Origin: a virus
Strand: one strand, 5' to 3'
Virus record (IMG/VR): IMGVR_UViG_3300045974_000153
Span: 1 to 20,462 of that record
Length of the DNA: 20,462 nucleotides
Positions 7,223 through 14,162 of the stretch are shown here, in pieces; position 1 is the first letter of the stretch; the number at the start of each line of letters is the position of its first letter. Below the pieces are notes generated by a model. It worked only from the letters and a program-made list of their open reading frames with translations. It did no database searches and was not told where the DNA came from. A program made the translations under genes and the position numbers.

Positions 7223-8160
7223 CCGGCCTACTGCTCGGATTACTCCTCGCCGCGGTCACTCCGGTGCAGGTGCCTGACCTGATCACGCCGGTCGCCACGC
7301 TCTCCGCTGCGTGCGCGTCGGGATCTGCTTGCCCAGCGAACTCGACAGCAGCGGTCGCGCTCGCGGGTCACAACTCGATCTCCGTCAACTTCACCACATC
7401 GACCTCGCCCGTCCTGACGGTCGTAGCCGAGTGCAGCCACGACGGCGGCCTGACCTACATGGTCGGCCCCGGCTCGCCGTCGAGCGGCACCGTCTGGCTC
7501 GAGGACGACAACGGCTCTTTCGCGCAGTCGCTCACGTCGCCCTCGGCGGGCCGCAGCTACAATATGGTGGGCATCGAAGAGGGCGTCACGCACTGCCGTG
7601 CGCGCGTCTCTGCGTACACCTCTGGCTCGTCCACGCTGACGCTGTCTGCTGCGCTCTTCGCTGGCAGCCTGCCGCACCTGGCAGCACCGGGCGCGACGAG
7701 CAGCTCACCGCCATCCGTCGCCATGATCGGTGCGCAGGACTCGATCGCCAGCACGACAGCGCGAGCGCTGCGGGCTGATGCGAATGGGGCGCTCTACGTG
7801 CGGCAGGGCTCGCCCGGATCTGAGTGGCAGCTTTTCGCGTCGTCATCCGCTGTGACGGCTACCTCGACAGCGACCGCCGCGCTGCCGGGAGTGGGGCTGT
7901 CGTACTACGTCACCGACCTGACCATCGGGTCGTCGATCATCTCGACTGCCGCGAACTTCATCCAGCTTCAGAGCTGCACTACAGCCAACTGCGCAGGAAC
8001 CTGTACTCCGATCTGGGGCGGCTATGCCCAGGCGGCGTTTGCGCAGATCGTCGCCACCTTCACGAAGCCGCTGAAGGCCCCGGCCAACACCTGTCTCTGC
8101 TGGATGACTCCAGGCGCAGGCAGCAGACAGGTGTACATGAGCGGCTTTATCGCGCCCTAG
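7219..8160 (+). CDS. Cysteine-rich two-domain beta protein with hydrophobic N-terminus
   Basis: The start at 7219 is well supported by GAGGAGGTG (7205-7213). The 313-residue product begins MTGLLLGLLLAAVTPVQ, a hydrophobic stretch like a signal peptide but without a positive charge in front. Residues ~42-155 form one probable beta sandwich, with AECSHDGGLTYM and HCRARVSAYTSGSSTLTL, like the 'SxDGG...vRvr.s.ytsG' domains of phage fibres. After a Ser/Pro linker, ALRADANGALYVRQ leads into a second beta domain (about 205-313) ending QVYMSGFIAP. Nine cysteines, including SCTTANCAGTC and CLC, are far more than its neighbours have and point to disulfides. A virion fibre or surface protein is most likely; an exported protein is the alternative. 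Confidence 0.65.
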   Translation: MTGLLLGLLLAAVTPVQVPDLITPVATLSAACASGSACPANSTAAVALAGHNSISVNFTTSTSPVLTVVAECSHDGGLTYMVGPGSPSSGTVWLEDDNGSFAQSLTSPSAGRSYNMVGIEEGVTHCRARVSAYTSGSSTLTLSAALFAGSLPHLAAPGATSSSPPSVAMIGAQDSIASTTARALRADANGALYVRQGSPGSEWQLFASSSAVTATSTATAALPGVGLSYYVTDLTIGSSIISTAANFIQLQSCTTANCAGTCTPIWGGYAQAAFAQIVATFTKPLKAPANTCLCWMTPGAGSRQVYMSGFIAP

Positions 8161-8169
8161 GGGTGACAG

Positions 8170-9567
8170 ATGGCCTTCCTGCGCCGCCGTAGTACAGCGC
8201 TCGTCGCGGCCATCCTCGACCCGGCGGGATCGGCGGGCGGCGCGTCGGCATCCCGCGGGGCATCCCCCGTCAGCGGCGCACTTTCGCTGCCGACCGGGAA
8301 GGCCACAGGCGCAGCCAGTCGCGGAGCATCTCCGCTCTCGGCGGCGCTGGCTGCGCCCACAGGCAAGGCGACAGGAGCCGCCTCGCGCGGAGCGGCGGCG
8401 CTCTCCGCAGCACTGGCCTCCGGAGCCGGCAAGGCGTCCGGAGCTGCGTCCAGAGGTGCGTCGGCGCTTTCTGGTGCACTCGCACTCGCGAGCGGGAAGG
8501 CGACAGGCGGAAGCGGCGTGTCGCGCGGCGCATCGCCGGTCAACGGGGCGCTCGTAGTATCCGGTGGTCGTGCGACCGGCGGCGCATCGCGGGGAGCCTC
8601 CGCGCCGTCCGCCTCTCTGGCTCTGCCGACCGGCAAGGCCACGGGAGCGGCGTCCCGGGGAGCCGCTGCACTCGCCGGTGCACTCGCCGCAGCAGCGGGC
8701 CGCGCGACGGGGGCCGCCTCTCGCGGTGCCTCGCCCCTGGCCGTTGCTCTGGCGCTCTCGCCCGGCCTGGCTGCCGGCGGGTCCGGCGGCGTTTCGCGGG
8801 GCGCCACTCCAGTCACAGGCGCCCTGGCTCTCGCCTCCGGCAAGGCCACTGGCGCCAGCCTCCGCGGCGCCTCTGCGCTCTCGGCTGCATTGGCCCTGGC
8901 GTCAGGCCGCGCGACCGGACAGGCGTCGCGTGCGGCCGCCGCAGATGCCGTGTCGGCGAGCGTGGCCGGAGGTGCAGCTCGTGGCGGCGCAGCTCGTGGC
9001 GCGAGTCCAGTTCAGGCCACGGCGAGCGTGCCCGCGGGGCGCGCCTACGGCGATCCGGTAGCAGCCACGGCCTACGCCGCGCCGGTCTCGGCGAGCTTGA
9101 GCCTGCCGGCAGGTGCGGCCCTCGTGACGGTGCCGCAAGCGGGAGGTGGTGCAGGCCGGTGGCCGATGCCGGCTGCTTGGCACGTCCGGCGGGTCGAGTT
9201 GCCGCTGCGTCGGCCCGCGGGCGTGCCGGAGCCGGCAAGTGTGGCGGCCGTGGCGAGCGGCGGGGCGTGCGAGGCCAGGGGTGAGGTGGCGCATGGCGGG
9301 GCGAGGGGTGGCGCCGTTGTCCGTCGCGCTCCTGTCTCCGCGGACATGGCGCACTCGCCTGGTGGCGCATTCGGAGAGGCGACAGCCGGCGGCCGCTCGG
9401 TGGCGGCCCTTGTGGCTGTCGCTGGCGGGAGTGCCTCCGGGGCGGCCGCCGGAAATGCACGGGCCCTCGTTGGTTCTCTCTCGACCGCGAGAGGCAGGGC
9501 GCGAGGCGGACGCAACCCGTCTGACGAAGATCTCGCGCTGATGTTGCTCATGCTGCACGCGGCCTAG
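8170..9567 (+). CDS. Ala/Gly/Ser-rich 22-residue repeat protein, candidate head fibre
   Basis: The ATG at 8170 follows GGGGTGA. The 465-residue product is built from units that start at residues 28, 50, 72, 94, 118, 140, 162, 184, 209, 231, 253 and about 275, a spacing of 22 with three slightly longer steps caused by an extra G/S/V insertion. The unit reads roughly SRGASP-hydrophobic-S-GALAL-x-x-GKATG-AA. Degenerate units return near the C-terminus (GGRSVAALVAVAGGSASG, GNARALVGSLSTARGRARGG). The N-terminus (MAFLRRRSTALVAAILDP) and the C-terminus (PSDEDLALMLLMLHAA) are unique. It has one cysteine, almost no acidic residues in the repeats and many Lys/Arg. The alternating small/hydrophobic pattern suggests a beta-solenoid or trimeric fibre. 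I do not recognise a named family. Confidence 0.75.
   Translation: MAFLRRRSTALVAAILDPAGSAGGASASRGASPVSGALSLPTGKATGAASRGASPLSAALAAPTGKATGAASRGAAALSAALASGAGKASGAASRGASALSGALALASGKATGGSGVSRGASPVNGALVVSGGRATGGASRGASAPSASLALPTGKATGAASRGAAALAGALAAAAGRATGAASRGASPLAVALALSPGLAAGGSGGVSRGATPVTGALALASGKATGASLRGASALSAALALASGRATGQASRAAAADAVSASVAGGAARGGAARGASPVQATASVPAGRAYGDPVAATAYAAPVSASLSLPAGAALVTVPQAGGGAGRWPMPAAWHVRRVELPLRRPAGVPEPASVAAVASGGACEARGEVAHGGARGGAVVRRAPVSADMAHSPGGAFGEATAGGRSVAALVAVAGGSASGAAAGNARALVGSLSTARGRARGGRNPSDEDLALMLLMLHAA
8251..9129 (+). repeat. Tandem 66-bp coding repeats (22 codons each)
   Basis: About thirteen units of roughly 66 bp encode the repeats of the protein at 8170-9567. Unit starts are 8251, 8317, 8383, 8449, 8521, 8587, 8653, 8719, 8794, 8860, 8926 and about 8992. 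The units keep their protein pattern while third codon positions differ freely (GCA/GCG/GCC/GCT, TCT/TCG/AGT, ACA/ACG/ACC), so the copies are old or have been diversified, not freshly duplicated. Confidence 0.8.
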
Positions 9568-9582
9568 GCCGCAGGAGAAACC

Positions 9583-10413
9583 ATGCTGCCGAAGGGACTG
9601 AAGCGCGCGCGCGAACTCGCGGCGCAGATGCGCGGAGCGCGGCCGGGGGCGCAGGTGGTCAGTCGCGGCTTCCGCATGGAGTCGCCAGCGCCCGGCGCGC
9701 CAGCCGTGCTCTACATCTACGACGAGATCGGCAAGGATCCGTGGGACGGCTCCGGCATCTGCGCGAGCGACGTGATCGCCGCGATCGCCCAGGCGAAGTC
9801 TGCGCGCGCCACCTCGCTCGAGGTGCGCGTGCTGAGCGGTGGCGGTGATGCCTTCGAGGGCGTCGGCATCTACGAGGCGCTCAAGCGCTGCGAGTTGCCG
9901 ACGACGGCCTACAACGACGGCCTCGCGGCCTCCGCGGCGAGCTACGTCCTCCTCGGCTGCAACCGCGTGGTGAGCGCTCCGACGGCGACGACGATGGTTC
10001 ACTGCGCCTGGACGCTGGCGATGGGCAACGCCAAGGACATGCGCGACACCGCGGGCGTGCTCGACGTGCTCGACAAGGCCATCTGCGGCATCTACGCGAC
10101 CGAGGCCGGCGGCACCGCCGACGAGTGGCTCACCCGCATGAGCGCCGAGACGTGGCTCTCGGCCGACGAGTGCAAGGCGATCGGCTTCTGCGACGAGATC
10201 GCCCGAGCAGACGACGACAACGACGCAGGCCAGGAGCCCGACGGCGACCCCGACGATGCTCCGGCGGCCGCGCTCTGGCGGATGCTCGAAGAGACGCAGG
10301 CGCGCAACACCGCGTTCGCGAACCGCGCCCGGCTCCGCGCCGCGGCGGACACCTTCACCCGGGCCAGCCCGGGCAGCACGACGCGCAGCGGCCAGTCCGC
10401 GCGCCAGCAGTAG
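9583..10413 (+). CDS. ClpP-like prohead maturation protease
   Basis: The ATG at 9583 has AGGAGA at 9572-9577. The 276-residue protein has the ClpP fold of phage head proteases: VLYIYDEIG (42-50), VRVLSGGGDAFEGVGIYEAL (81-100) forming the oxyanion strand, DGLAASAAS with the nucleophile Ser117, and MVHCAW with His140. Then come GNAKDMRDTAG and SAETWLSADECKAIGFCDEI (187-206), where the third catalytic acid is expected. Residues ~209-276 are an acidic then basic disordered tail. It should cleave the N-terminal region of the capsid protein after prohead assembly. In canonical HK97 gene order it would follow portal directly; here four genes lie between. Confidence 0.92.
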   Translation: MLPKGLKRARELAAQMRGARPGAQVVSRGFRMESPAPGAPAVLYIYDEIGKDPWDGSGICASDVIAAIAQAKSARATSLEVRVLSGGGDAFEGVGIYEALKRCELPTTAYNDGLAASAASYVLLGCNRVVSAPTATTMVHCAWTLAMGNAKDMRDTAGVLDVLDKAICGIYATEAGGTADEWLTRMSAETWLSADECKAIGFCDEIARADDDNDAGQEPDGDPDDAPAAALWRMLEETQARNTAFANRARLRAAADTFTRASPGSTTRSGQSARQQ

Positions 10414-10424
10414 CAGCCCGCAGC
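10410..10424 (+). repeat. 15-bp post-stop repeat, copy 1
   Basis: GTAGCAGCCCGCAGC spans the protease stop codon (TAG at 10411-10413). The identical 15 bases span the stop of the tail terminator gene at 14066-14080. Each copy opens a C-rich linker that leads into a highly expressed structural gene. Confidence 0.55.
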
Positions 10425-10497
10425 GCCCCAACCCAACCCGCCCGAGTCACCAGACGCCCACCGGCGCCGGGGCCGGGCATTGCTGTGCGAGGACACG
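10414..10497 (+). other. C-rich linker before the capsid gene
   Basis: The 84 bases between protease and capsid genes are strongly C-rich in the first half (CCCCAACCCAACCCGCCC from 10426), then carry the palindrome CCGGCGCCGG (10461-10470). They end with GAGGA (10489-10493), which serves the capsid start. I see no clear promoter. A Rho-type site or an unstructured translation leader are possible readings. Confidence 0.35.
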
Positions 10498-11850
10498 ATG
10501 ACCAGCGAAGAGCTGAAGACGAAGTGGACCGGCCTGCACGCGCAGGCCACGGCGCTCATGGGCGCCGCCGACGCGGAGAAGCGCACCCTCTCGAGCGAGG
10601 AGCAGGGGCAGTACGACTCGCTCCTCGACCAGTGCGAGGCGCTGTCGGCCGACATCGACCGGCGCGAGCGCGCGGCGGAGATCCAGGCGCGCCTGGACGC
10701 CCCTCGGCGCAAGGTGACGCCGGAGTCGCCGCAGAGCGCGACGCAGGCGCCGCGGCCCGGCAACGCGGCCTCTACGCAGTCGCCGCGCTACACCGGCGGC
10801 GGCCCGGCCGACACGAAGACGTTCGGATTTTCGAGCCTCGGCGAGTTCGCCATGCTCGCCCGCGAGGCGCGCGTGTCGGGCAACGTCGATCCGCGGCTCC
10901 GCATCCTGAACGCGGCGACCACGTTCGGCTCCGAGGGCGTGGGCGCGGATGGCGGCTACGCGGTGCCGCCCGACTTCCGCACGAACATCATGAAGAAGGT
11001 GCTCGGGGAGGACGCGCTGCTCGGGATGACCGACCAGCTCACCACGACGAGCAACGAGATCGTGATCCCGATCGACGAGACCACGCCGTGGCAGACCTCG
11101 GGCGGCGTGCTGGCGCAGTGGCTCGGCGAGGGCGCGGCGCTCACCGGCACCAAGCCGGCGCTCAACGCGACCACCGTCCGGACCAACAAGCTGGCGGCGC
11201 TCGTGCCCGTGACGGACGAGCTGCTCGCCGACGCGAGCACGCTCGAGGGCTACCTGTCCGGCAAGGTGCCGGACAAGATCAACTTCGCGGTCAACGCGGC
11301 GATCATCGGCGGCGACGGCGTGGGCAAGCCCACCGGCATCCTGACCGCGGCCAGCACCGTGAGCCAGGCGGCCGAGGGCTCGCAGACCGCGGCCACGGTG
11401 AACTACCAGAACGTGACCAAGATGTGGTCCCGCATGTACGCCCCGTCGCGGCGCAACGGCGTCTGGATCCTGAACCAGGACATCGAGCCGCAGCTGTTCG
11501 CGATGGTCGTCGGCGGCACCACGACCGCCTTCCCGGCCTACCTGCCGCCCGGCGGCCTCTCGTCCTCGCCGTACGGGACGCTGTTCGGCCGGCCGGTCGT
11601 CTACTCGGAGGCCTGCTCCGCGGTCGGCACCGTCGGCGACATCATCTTCGCCGACCTCTCGCAGTACGTCTCGGTCGTCAAGGCCGGCGGCGTGCGCTCC
11701 GACGTCTCGATCCACCTGTACTTCGACCAGGACGTGACGGCGTTCCGCTTCATCCTGCGCGTCGGCGGTCAGCCGTACTGGAAGACGTCGATCACGCGCG
11801 CCAAGTCGGCGCTCCCGCTCTCCTGGGCGGTCACCCTCGCGGCTCGGTAG
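10498..11850 (+). CDS. Major capsid protein, HK97 fold
   Basis: The ATG at 10498 (450 residues) is chosen over an in-frame TTG at 10480 because GAGGA sits just before it. Residues 1-70 are a charged helical region (LKTKWTGLHAQATALM...DIDRRERAAEIQARLDA), like the delta domain that acts as built-in scaffold. Residues ~75-105 are a disordered Pro/Gln/Ser linker where the protease may cut. The core starts near 108 and has GADGGYAVPPDFRTNI (149-164), the E-loop region with TPWQTSGGVLAQWLGEGAAL, the spine helix with VPVTDELLADAS...INFAVNAAIIGGDGVGKPTGIL, and the A-domain with GRPVVYSEACSAVGTVGDIIFADLSQY. No separate scaffold gene is present, consistent with this fusion. Confidence 0.95.
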   Translation: MTSEELKTKWTGLHAQATALMGAADAEKRTLSSEEQGQYDSLLDQCEALSADIDRRERAAEIQARLDAPRRKVTPESPQSATQAPRPGNAASTQSPRYTGGGPADTKTFGFSSLGEFAMLAREARVSGNVDPRLRILNAATTFGSEGVGADGGYAVPPDFRTNIMKKVLGEDALLGMTDQLTTTSNEIVIPIDETTPWQTSGGVLAQWLGEGAALTGTKPALNATTVRTNKLAALVPVTDELLADASTLEGYLSGKVPDKINFAVNAAIIGGDGVGKPTGILTAASTVSQAAEGSQTAATVNYQNVTKMWSRMYAPSRRNGVWILNQDIEPQLFAMVVGGTTTAFPAYLPPGGLSSSPYGTLFGRPVVYSEACSAVGTVGDIIFADLSQYVSVVKAGGVRSDVSIHLYFDQDVTAFRFILRVGGQPYWKTSITRAKSALPLSWAVTLAAR

Positions 11851-11870
11851 TCGCGAGCTGACGCCCACCC

Positions 11871-11900
11871 GGCCGCCCGCGCCCGCATAGGCGGGCGGCC
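11871..11900 (+). terminator. Strong GC hairpin after the capsid gene
   Basis: GGCCGCCCGC (11871-11880) pairs perfectly with GCGGGCGGCC (11891-11900), with a loop of 10 bases, 20 bases after the capsid stop. No T-run follows, so it may act as a partial terminator, an mRNA 3' stabiliser or a processing site that sets capsid mRNA apart from downstream genes. Confidence 0.5.
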
Positions 11901-11926
11901 ACCCAACCCCTCAAGGAGAAGATCCC

Positions 11927-12331
11927 ATGCCCGTCAACGTGAAGCCCAGCCAGGTCTACCCGAACGTCGGCTCGATCCCCCCGCAGTCCCTCGCCACCGC
12001 AGCAGCCACGACCGGCGCCACCTACCTCCAGGTGCCGGCCGGCTCGAAGTGGATTTATCTCCGGCTCCTCGTCGGCGCTGGCGCCGGCTCGGTGGCCATC
12101 ACCGCGGCGCAGGCCACGGCGGCGGCCGGCACCGGCACCAAGGCGATGACGCTCAACCCGACCGTCACCGGCATCCTCACCGCCGCGACCGTCACCACGT
12201 ACGAGTTCAGCGTCGACACGCACCTCGACATCGTGAACGGTTTCTCGTTCGTGCAGTTCACGGCGACCACGACCGGCACGCTGATCGTGGGCCTCGACGT
12301 GTCGTTCGGCCCCGCCCAGTACATGGCGTAG
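11927..12331 (+). CDS. Probable capsid decoration protein
   Basis: The 134-residue protein starts at ATG 11927 with a strong ribosome binding site AAGGAGAAG (11913-11921), suggesting high expression. The sequence is Ala/Thr-rich and beta-like: ATYLQVPAGSKWIYLRLLVGAGAGSV, then AAGTGTKAMTLNP, then VTTYEFSVDTHLDIVNGFSFVQF and TLIVGLDVSFGPAQYMA. The pattern (p.G..wi.lr..., sv.it..qa...gt..k..t, .e..LD...GF.yv) is shared with small proteins coded right after the capsid gene in many siphoviruses, thought to decorate the capsid. No catalytic motif is seen. It is flanked by hairpins on both sides. Confidence 0.65.
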   Translation: MPVNVKPSQVYPNVGSIPPQSLATAAATTGATYLQVPAGSKWIYLRLLVGAGAGSVAITAAQATAAAGTGTKAMTLNPTVTGILTAATVTTYEFSVDTHLDIVNGFSFVQFTATTTGTLIVGLDVSFGPAQYMA

Positions 12332-12369
12332 CCGCAGCCACACAGCAGCCGTCCGCCACACCCAGCACC

Positions 12370-12400
12370 GGGCGGGGCTCTCCTCGTGGGAGCCTCGCCC
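12370..12400 (+). terminator. Strong GC hairpin after the decoration gene
   Basis: GGGCGGGGCTC (12370-12380) pairs with GAGCCTCGCCC (12390-12400) over 11 positions with one G-U pair, and the loop is TCCTCGTGG. It lies 38 bases after the decoration stop and 18 bases before the connector start, with no T-run. It probably lowers downstream expression or stabilises the upstream mRNA. Confidence 0.5.
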
Positions 12401-12418
12401 ATCACCATCGGAGCGAGC

Positions 12419-13063
12419 ATGGCGACAGGCGACCTGACCACGCTCGCGAGCGTGAAGGAGTACCTCGAGATCGCGACGGCCGACACGTCGGTCGACTCGC
12501 TCCTCGGGCGGCTCATCACCGAGTCGTCGCAGCAGTTCGTCAACGACTGCAACCGGCAGATCCTGTCGAAGAGCTACACCGACGAGTTCTCGGGCTCGGA
12601 CCTTCAGCCGCCGTGGGCGCGCAACTCGATCTGGGGCGGCCTGCCTGGCGCGCTGGTGAGCCGAGACCCGAACCGAGCCGGCAACGGCGTGACGCTGCGC
12701 AACTACCCGGTGATCAGCGTCGCGAGCCTCACGATCGACAACAACACGATCCCCGCCCGAGACCCCGCCGACGTCACCGCCGACGGATGGATCCTGGTCG
12801 GCGACCGCGTGCAACTCAATGGCTGGCAGTACATGTTCACCCGCGGCATCAGCAACATCGTCGTGGCCTACACGGCCGGCTACGCCGTGGTGCCGCCCGA
12901 CGTCGAGGGCGCGGTGATCCGCCGCTGCGCGTTCGAGCTGCGCCGCCGCCGGCACCTCGGGCAAAAGAGCCTCGGCGTCGGCCGCGAGACGATCTCATTC
13001 GGCGACGAGTGCCCCGGCTGGGATGCCACGGTGGCCAACTACCTGCGGGTCCAACTCACGTGA
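12419..13063 (+). CDS. Head-tail connector protein (gp6-like adaptor)
   Basis: The ATG at 12419 has GGAG at 12410-12413. An in-frame GTG at 12386 lies inside the preceding hairpin and is less likely. The 214-residue protein begins DLTTLASVKEYLEI and has LLGRLITESSQQFVNDCNRQI, LRNYPVISVASLTIDNNTIP, GISNIVVAYTAGYAVVPPDVEGAVIRRCAFELRRRRHLGQKSLGV and ETISF. This is the typical order of phage gp6-like connectors: N-terminal helices, a beta middle with YPV.SV.SL.id, and the 'vaYtAGya.vPpdv..A....a..l...r' helix. It forms the ring below the portal. It overlaps the next gene by 4 bases (GTGA). Confidence 0.88.
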   Translation: MATGDLTTLASVKEYLEIATADTSVDSLLGRLITESSQQFVNDCNRQILSKSYTDEFSGSDLQPPWARNSIWGGLPGALVSRDPNRAGNGVTLRNYPVISVASLTIDNNTIPARDPADVTADGWILVGDRVQLNGWQYMFTRGISNIVVAYTAGYAVVPPDVEGAVIRRCAFELRRRRHLGQKSLGVGRETISFGDECPGWDATVANYLRVQLT

Positions 13064-13599
13064 GCGCGGACGCGATCCAGCTCACCTCGAACGTCCTCGG
13101 TACGCCCGAGGCCGTGCAGATGTTCCTATCGGCTGAGTCCGGGATCCGCGCCCGCGTCAAGGCAGCGATCCTGGGTTCCAGCAAGGCCGCGCAGGACACC
13201 GCGAAGGCGCACGCCCCAGTCGGCAAGACCGGCGCGCTGCGCAACTCGATCTCGGTCATCTTCCACGAGGACCAGCGGCACATGACCGCCTCGATCGCTC
13301 CGCGCGACGTCTACTACGCGGCCCTCCTCGAGCGCGGCGTCGTGGCCTACGGCGGCCGGCGCAACAAGAACGCCGGCCTGATGTGGAGGCGGCTGAAGGA
13401 CGGCACGCTCAAGCAGGTGAGCTTCCGCGGAGGATCCAAGGTCCGCGCGGCTCGCGTGGCCGAGGGCCGCGCCGCGGGTCGCTACCGCGTCGCACCGCGC
13501 CCGTACATGGGGCCCGCGGCGCTCGCGCTCAAGCAGCAGGTCGAGCGGCTCTTCAGCGACTCGGCCATGTTCGGCTCCCTCACTCAGTCCGGAGGCTGA
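13060..13599 (+). CDS. HK97 gp10-like head-tail joining protein
   Basis: The start is the GTG at 13060 inside the GTGA overlap with the connector gene, giving 179 residues. The frame is open far upstream but that part is antiparallel noise inside other genes. Motifs: GSSKAAQDTAKAHAPVGKTGALRNSISV, then DVYYAALLERGVVAYGGRRNKNAG and RYRVAPRPYMGPAALALKQQVERLF. The pattern 'AP.kTGaLR.Si......YA..vE.G.......a.Pfm.pAl' defines the gp10 family, found between connector and tail terminator genes. A Lys/Arg-rich insert (residues ~90-140) is longer than in short members. Function: neck or tail-joining. Confidence 0.87.
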   Translation: MSADAIQLTSNVLGTPEAVQMFLSAESGIRARVKAAILGSSKAAQDTAKAHAPVGKTGALRNSISVIFHEDQRHMTASIAPRDVYYAALLERGVVAYGGRRNKNAGLMWRRLKDGTLKQVSFRGGSKVRAARVAEGRAAGRYRVAPRPYMGPAALALKQQVERLFSDSAMFGSLTQSGG

Positions 13600-13601
13600 C
13601 A

Positions 13602-14069
13602 ATGGCCTCCCGCGAGGCGATCTACCAGGCGCTCTATGACCGGCTCGTGGCGCGCATCGACCTGTGCCGCTTCTTCTCCCGGCGCTACCTCGAATTCCAG
13701 CGGTGCCCGGCCCAGCCGGCGCTCATCTGCGTCGCCACCGACTCCGCATCGACCCCGCGCCCCGGCTTCCCGGCGGTCCTCACGCTCAACGCGCTCCTGA
13801 TCATCTACGCCCAGCCGCCGGAGAGCGCTCTGGCAACCGCCGAGACGACCCTGTTTGCGATCATCGACCAGATCGAGGCCGCGCTCCTGCGCGACCCGTC
13901 CGAGTCGTCCGGATTCGGATCGAGCGTCGTCGGCCAGCCGCACACCACGCTCGGGGGACTCGTGCACCGCGCCTGGATCCCGCCGGGCGCGTCGATTGAG
14001 ACCTACTCCGGCGAGGGCGGCGAGCAGGCCGTCGCGCTGATCTCGGTCGAGATGACCGCAGCCACGTAG
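13602..14069 (+). CDS. Tail terminator / tail completion-like protein
   Basis: The ATG at 13602 lies 2 bases after the gp10-like gene, whose end supplies GGAGG (13591-13595). The 155-residue protein reads MASREAIYQALYDRLVARID, FFSRRYLEFQRCPAQPALICV, TLNALLIIYAQ, LFAIIDQIEAAL, TTLGGLVHRAWI and AVALISVEM. This mixed alpha/beta pattern and its position match a family of phage proteins that cap the tail tube before head joining. I recognise it from the combination of 'sRr...w...p..QPAL' and 'tLGGlVhh.wi' rather than from a catalytic motif. Confidence 0.75.
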   Translation: MASREAIYQALYDRLVARIDLCRFFSRRYLEFQRCPAQPALICVATDSASTPRPGFPAVLTLNALLIIYAQPPESALATAETTLFAIIDQIEAALLRDPSESSGFGSSVVGQPHTTLGGLVHRAWIPPGASIETYSGEGGEQAVALISVEMTAAT

Positions 14070-14080
14070 CAGCCCGCAGC
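14066..14080 (+). repeat. 15-bp post-stop repeat, copy 2
   Basis: This sequence is identical to 10410-10424 and again spans a stop codon (TAG at 14067-14069). It opens the 93-base C-rich linker to the tail-tube gene. That linker also holds GGCGG/CCGCC (14083-14087 / 14092-14096) with a 4-base loop, and several CCACCC/AACCC runs, before AAAGGAG at 14150-14156. Confidence 0.55.
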
Positions 14081-14162
14081 CCGGCGGCCAGCCGCCACCC
14101 CACCAGCCGCAACCCGCCACCCGTGAACCCGGGCGGCACCGCTTCGCCCAAAGGAGCAGCAC

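Noticed and set aside
8251-9129. CRISPR-like or transposon repeats
   Set aside because: The periodicity is coding (exact multiples of 3, variable third positions), without conserved DNA repeats or unique spacers.
10125-11861. Overlapping 578-codon plus-strand frame across protease and capsid genes
   Set aside because: It consists of Arg/Gly/Ala-rich low-complexity sequence out of frame with two certain genes.
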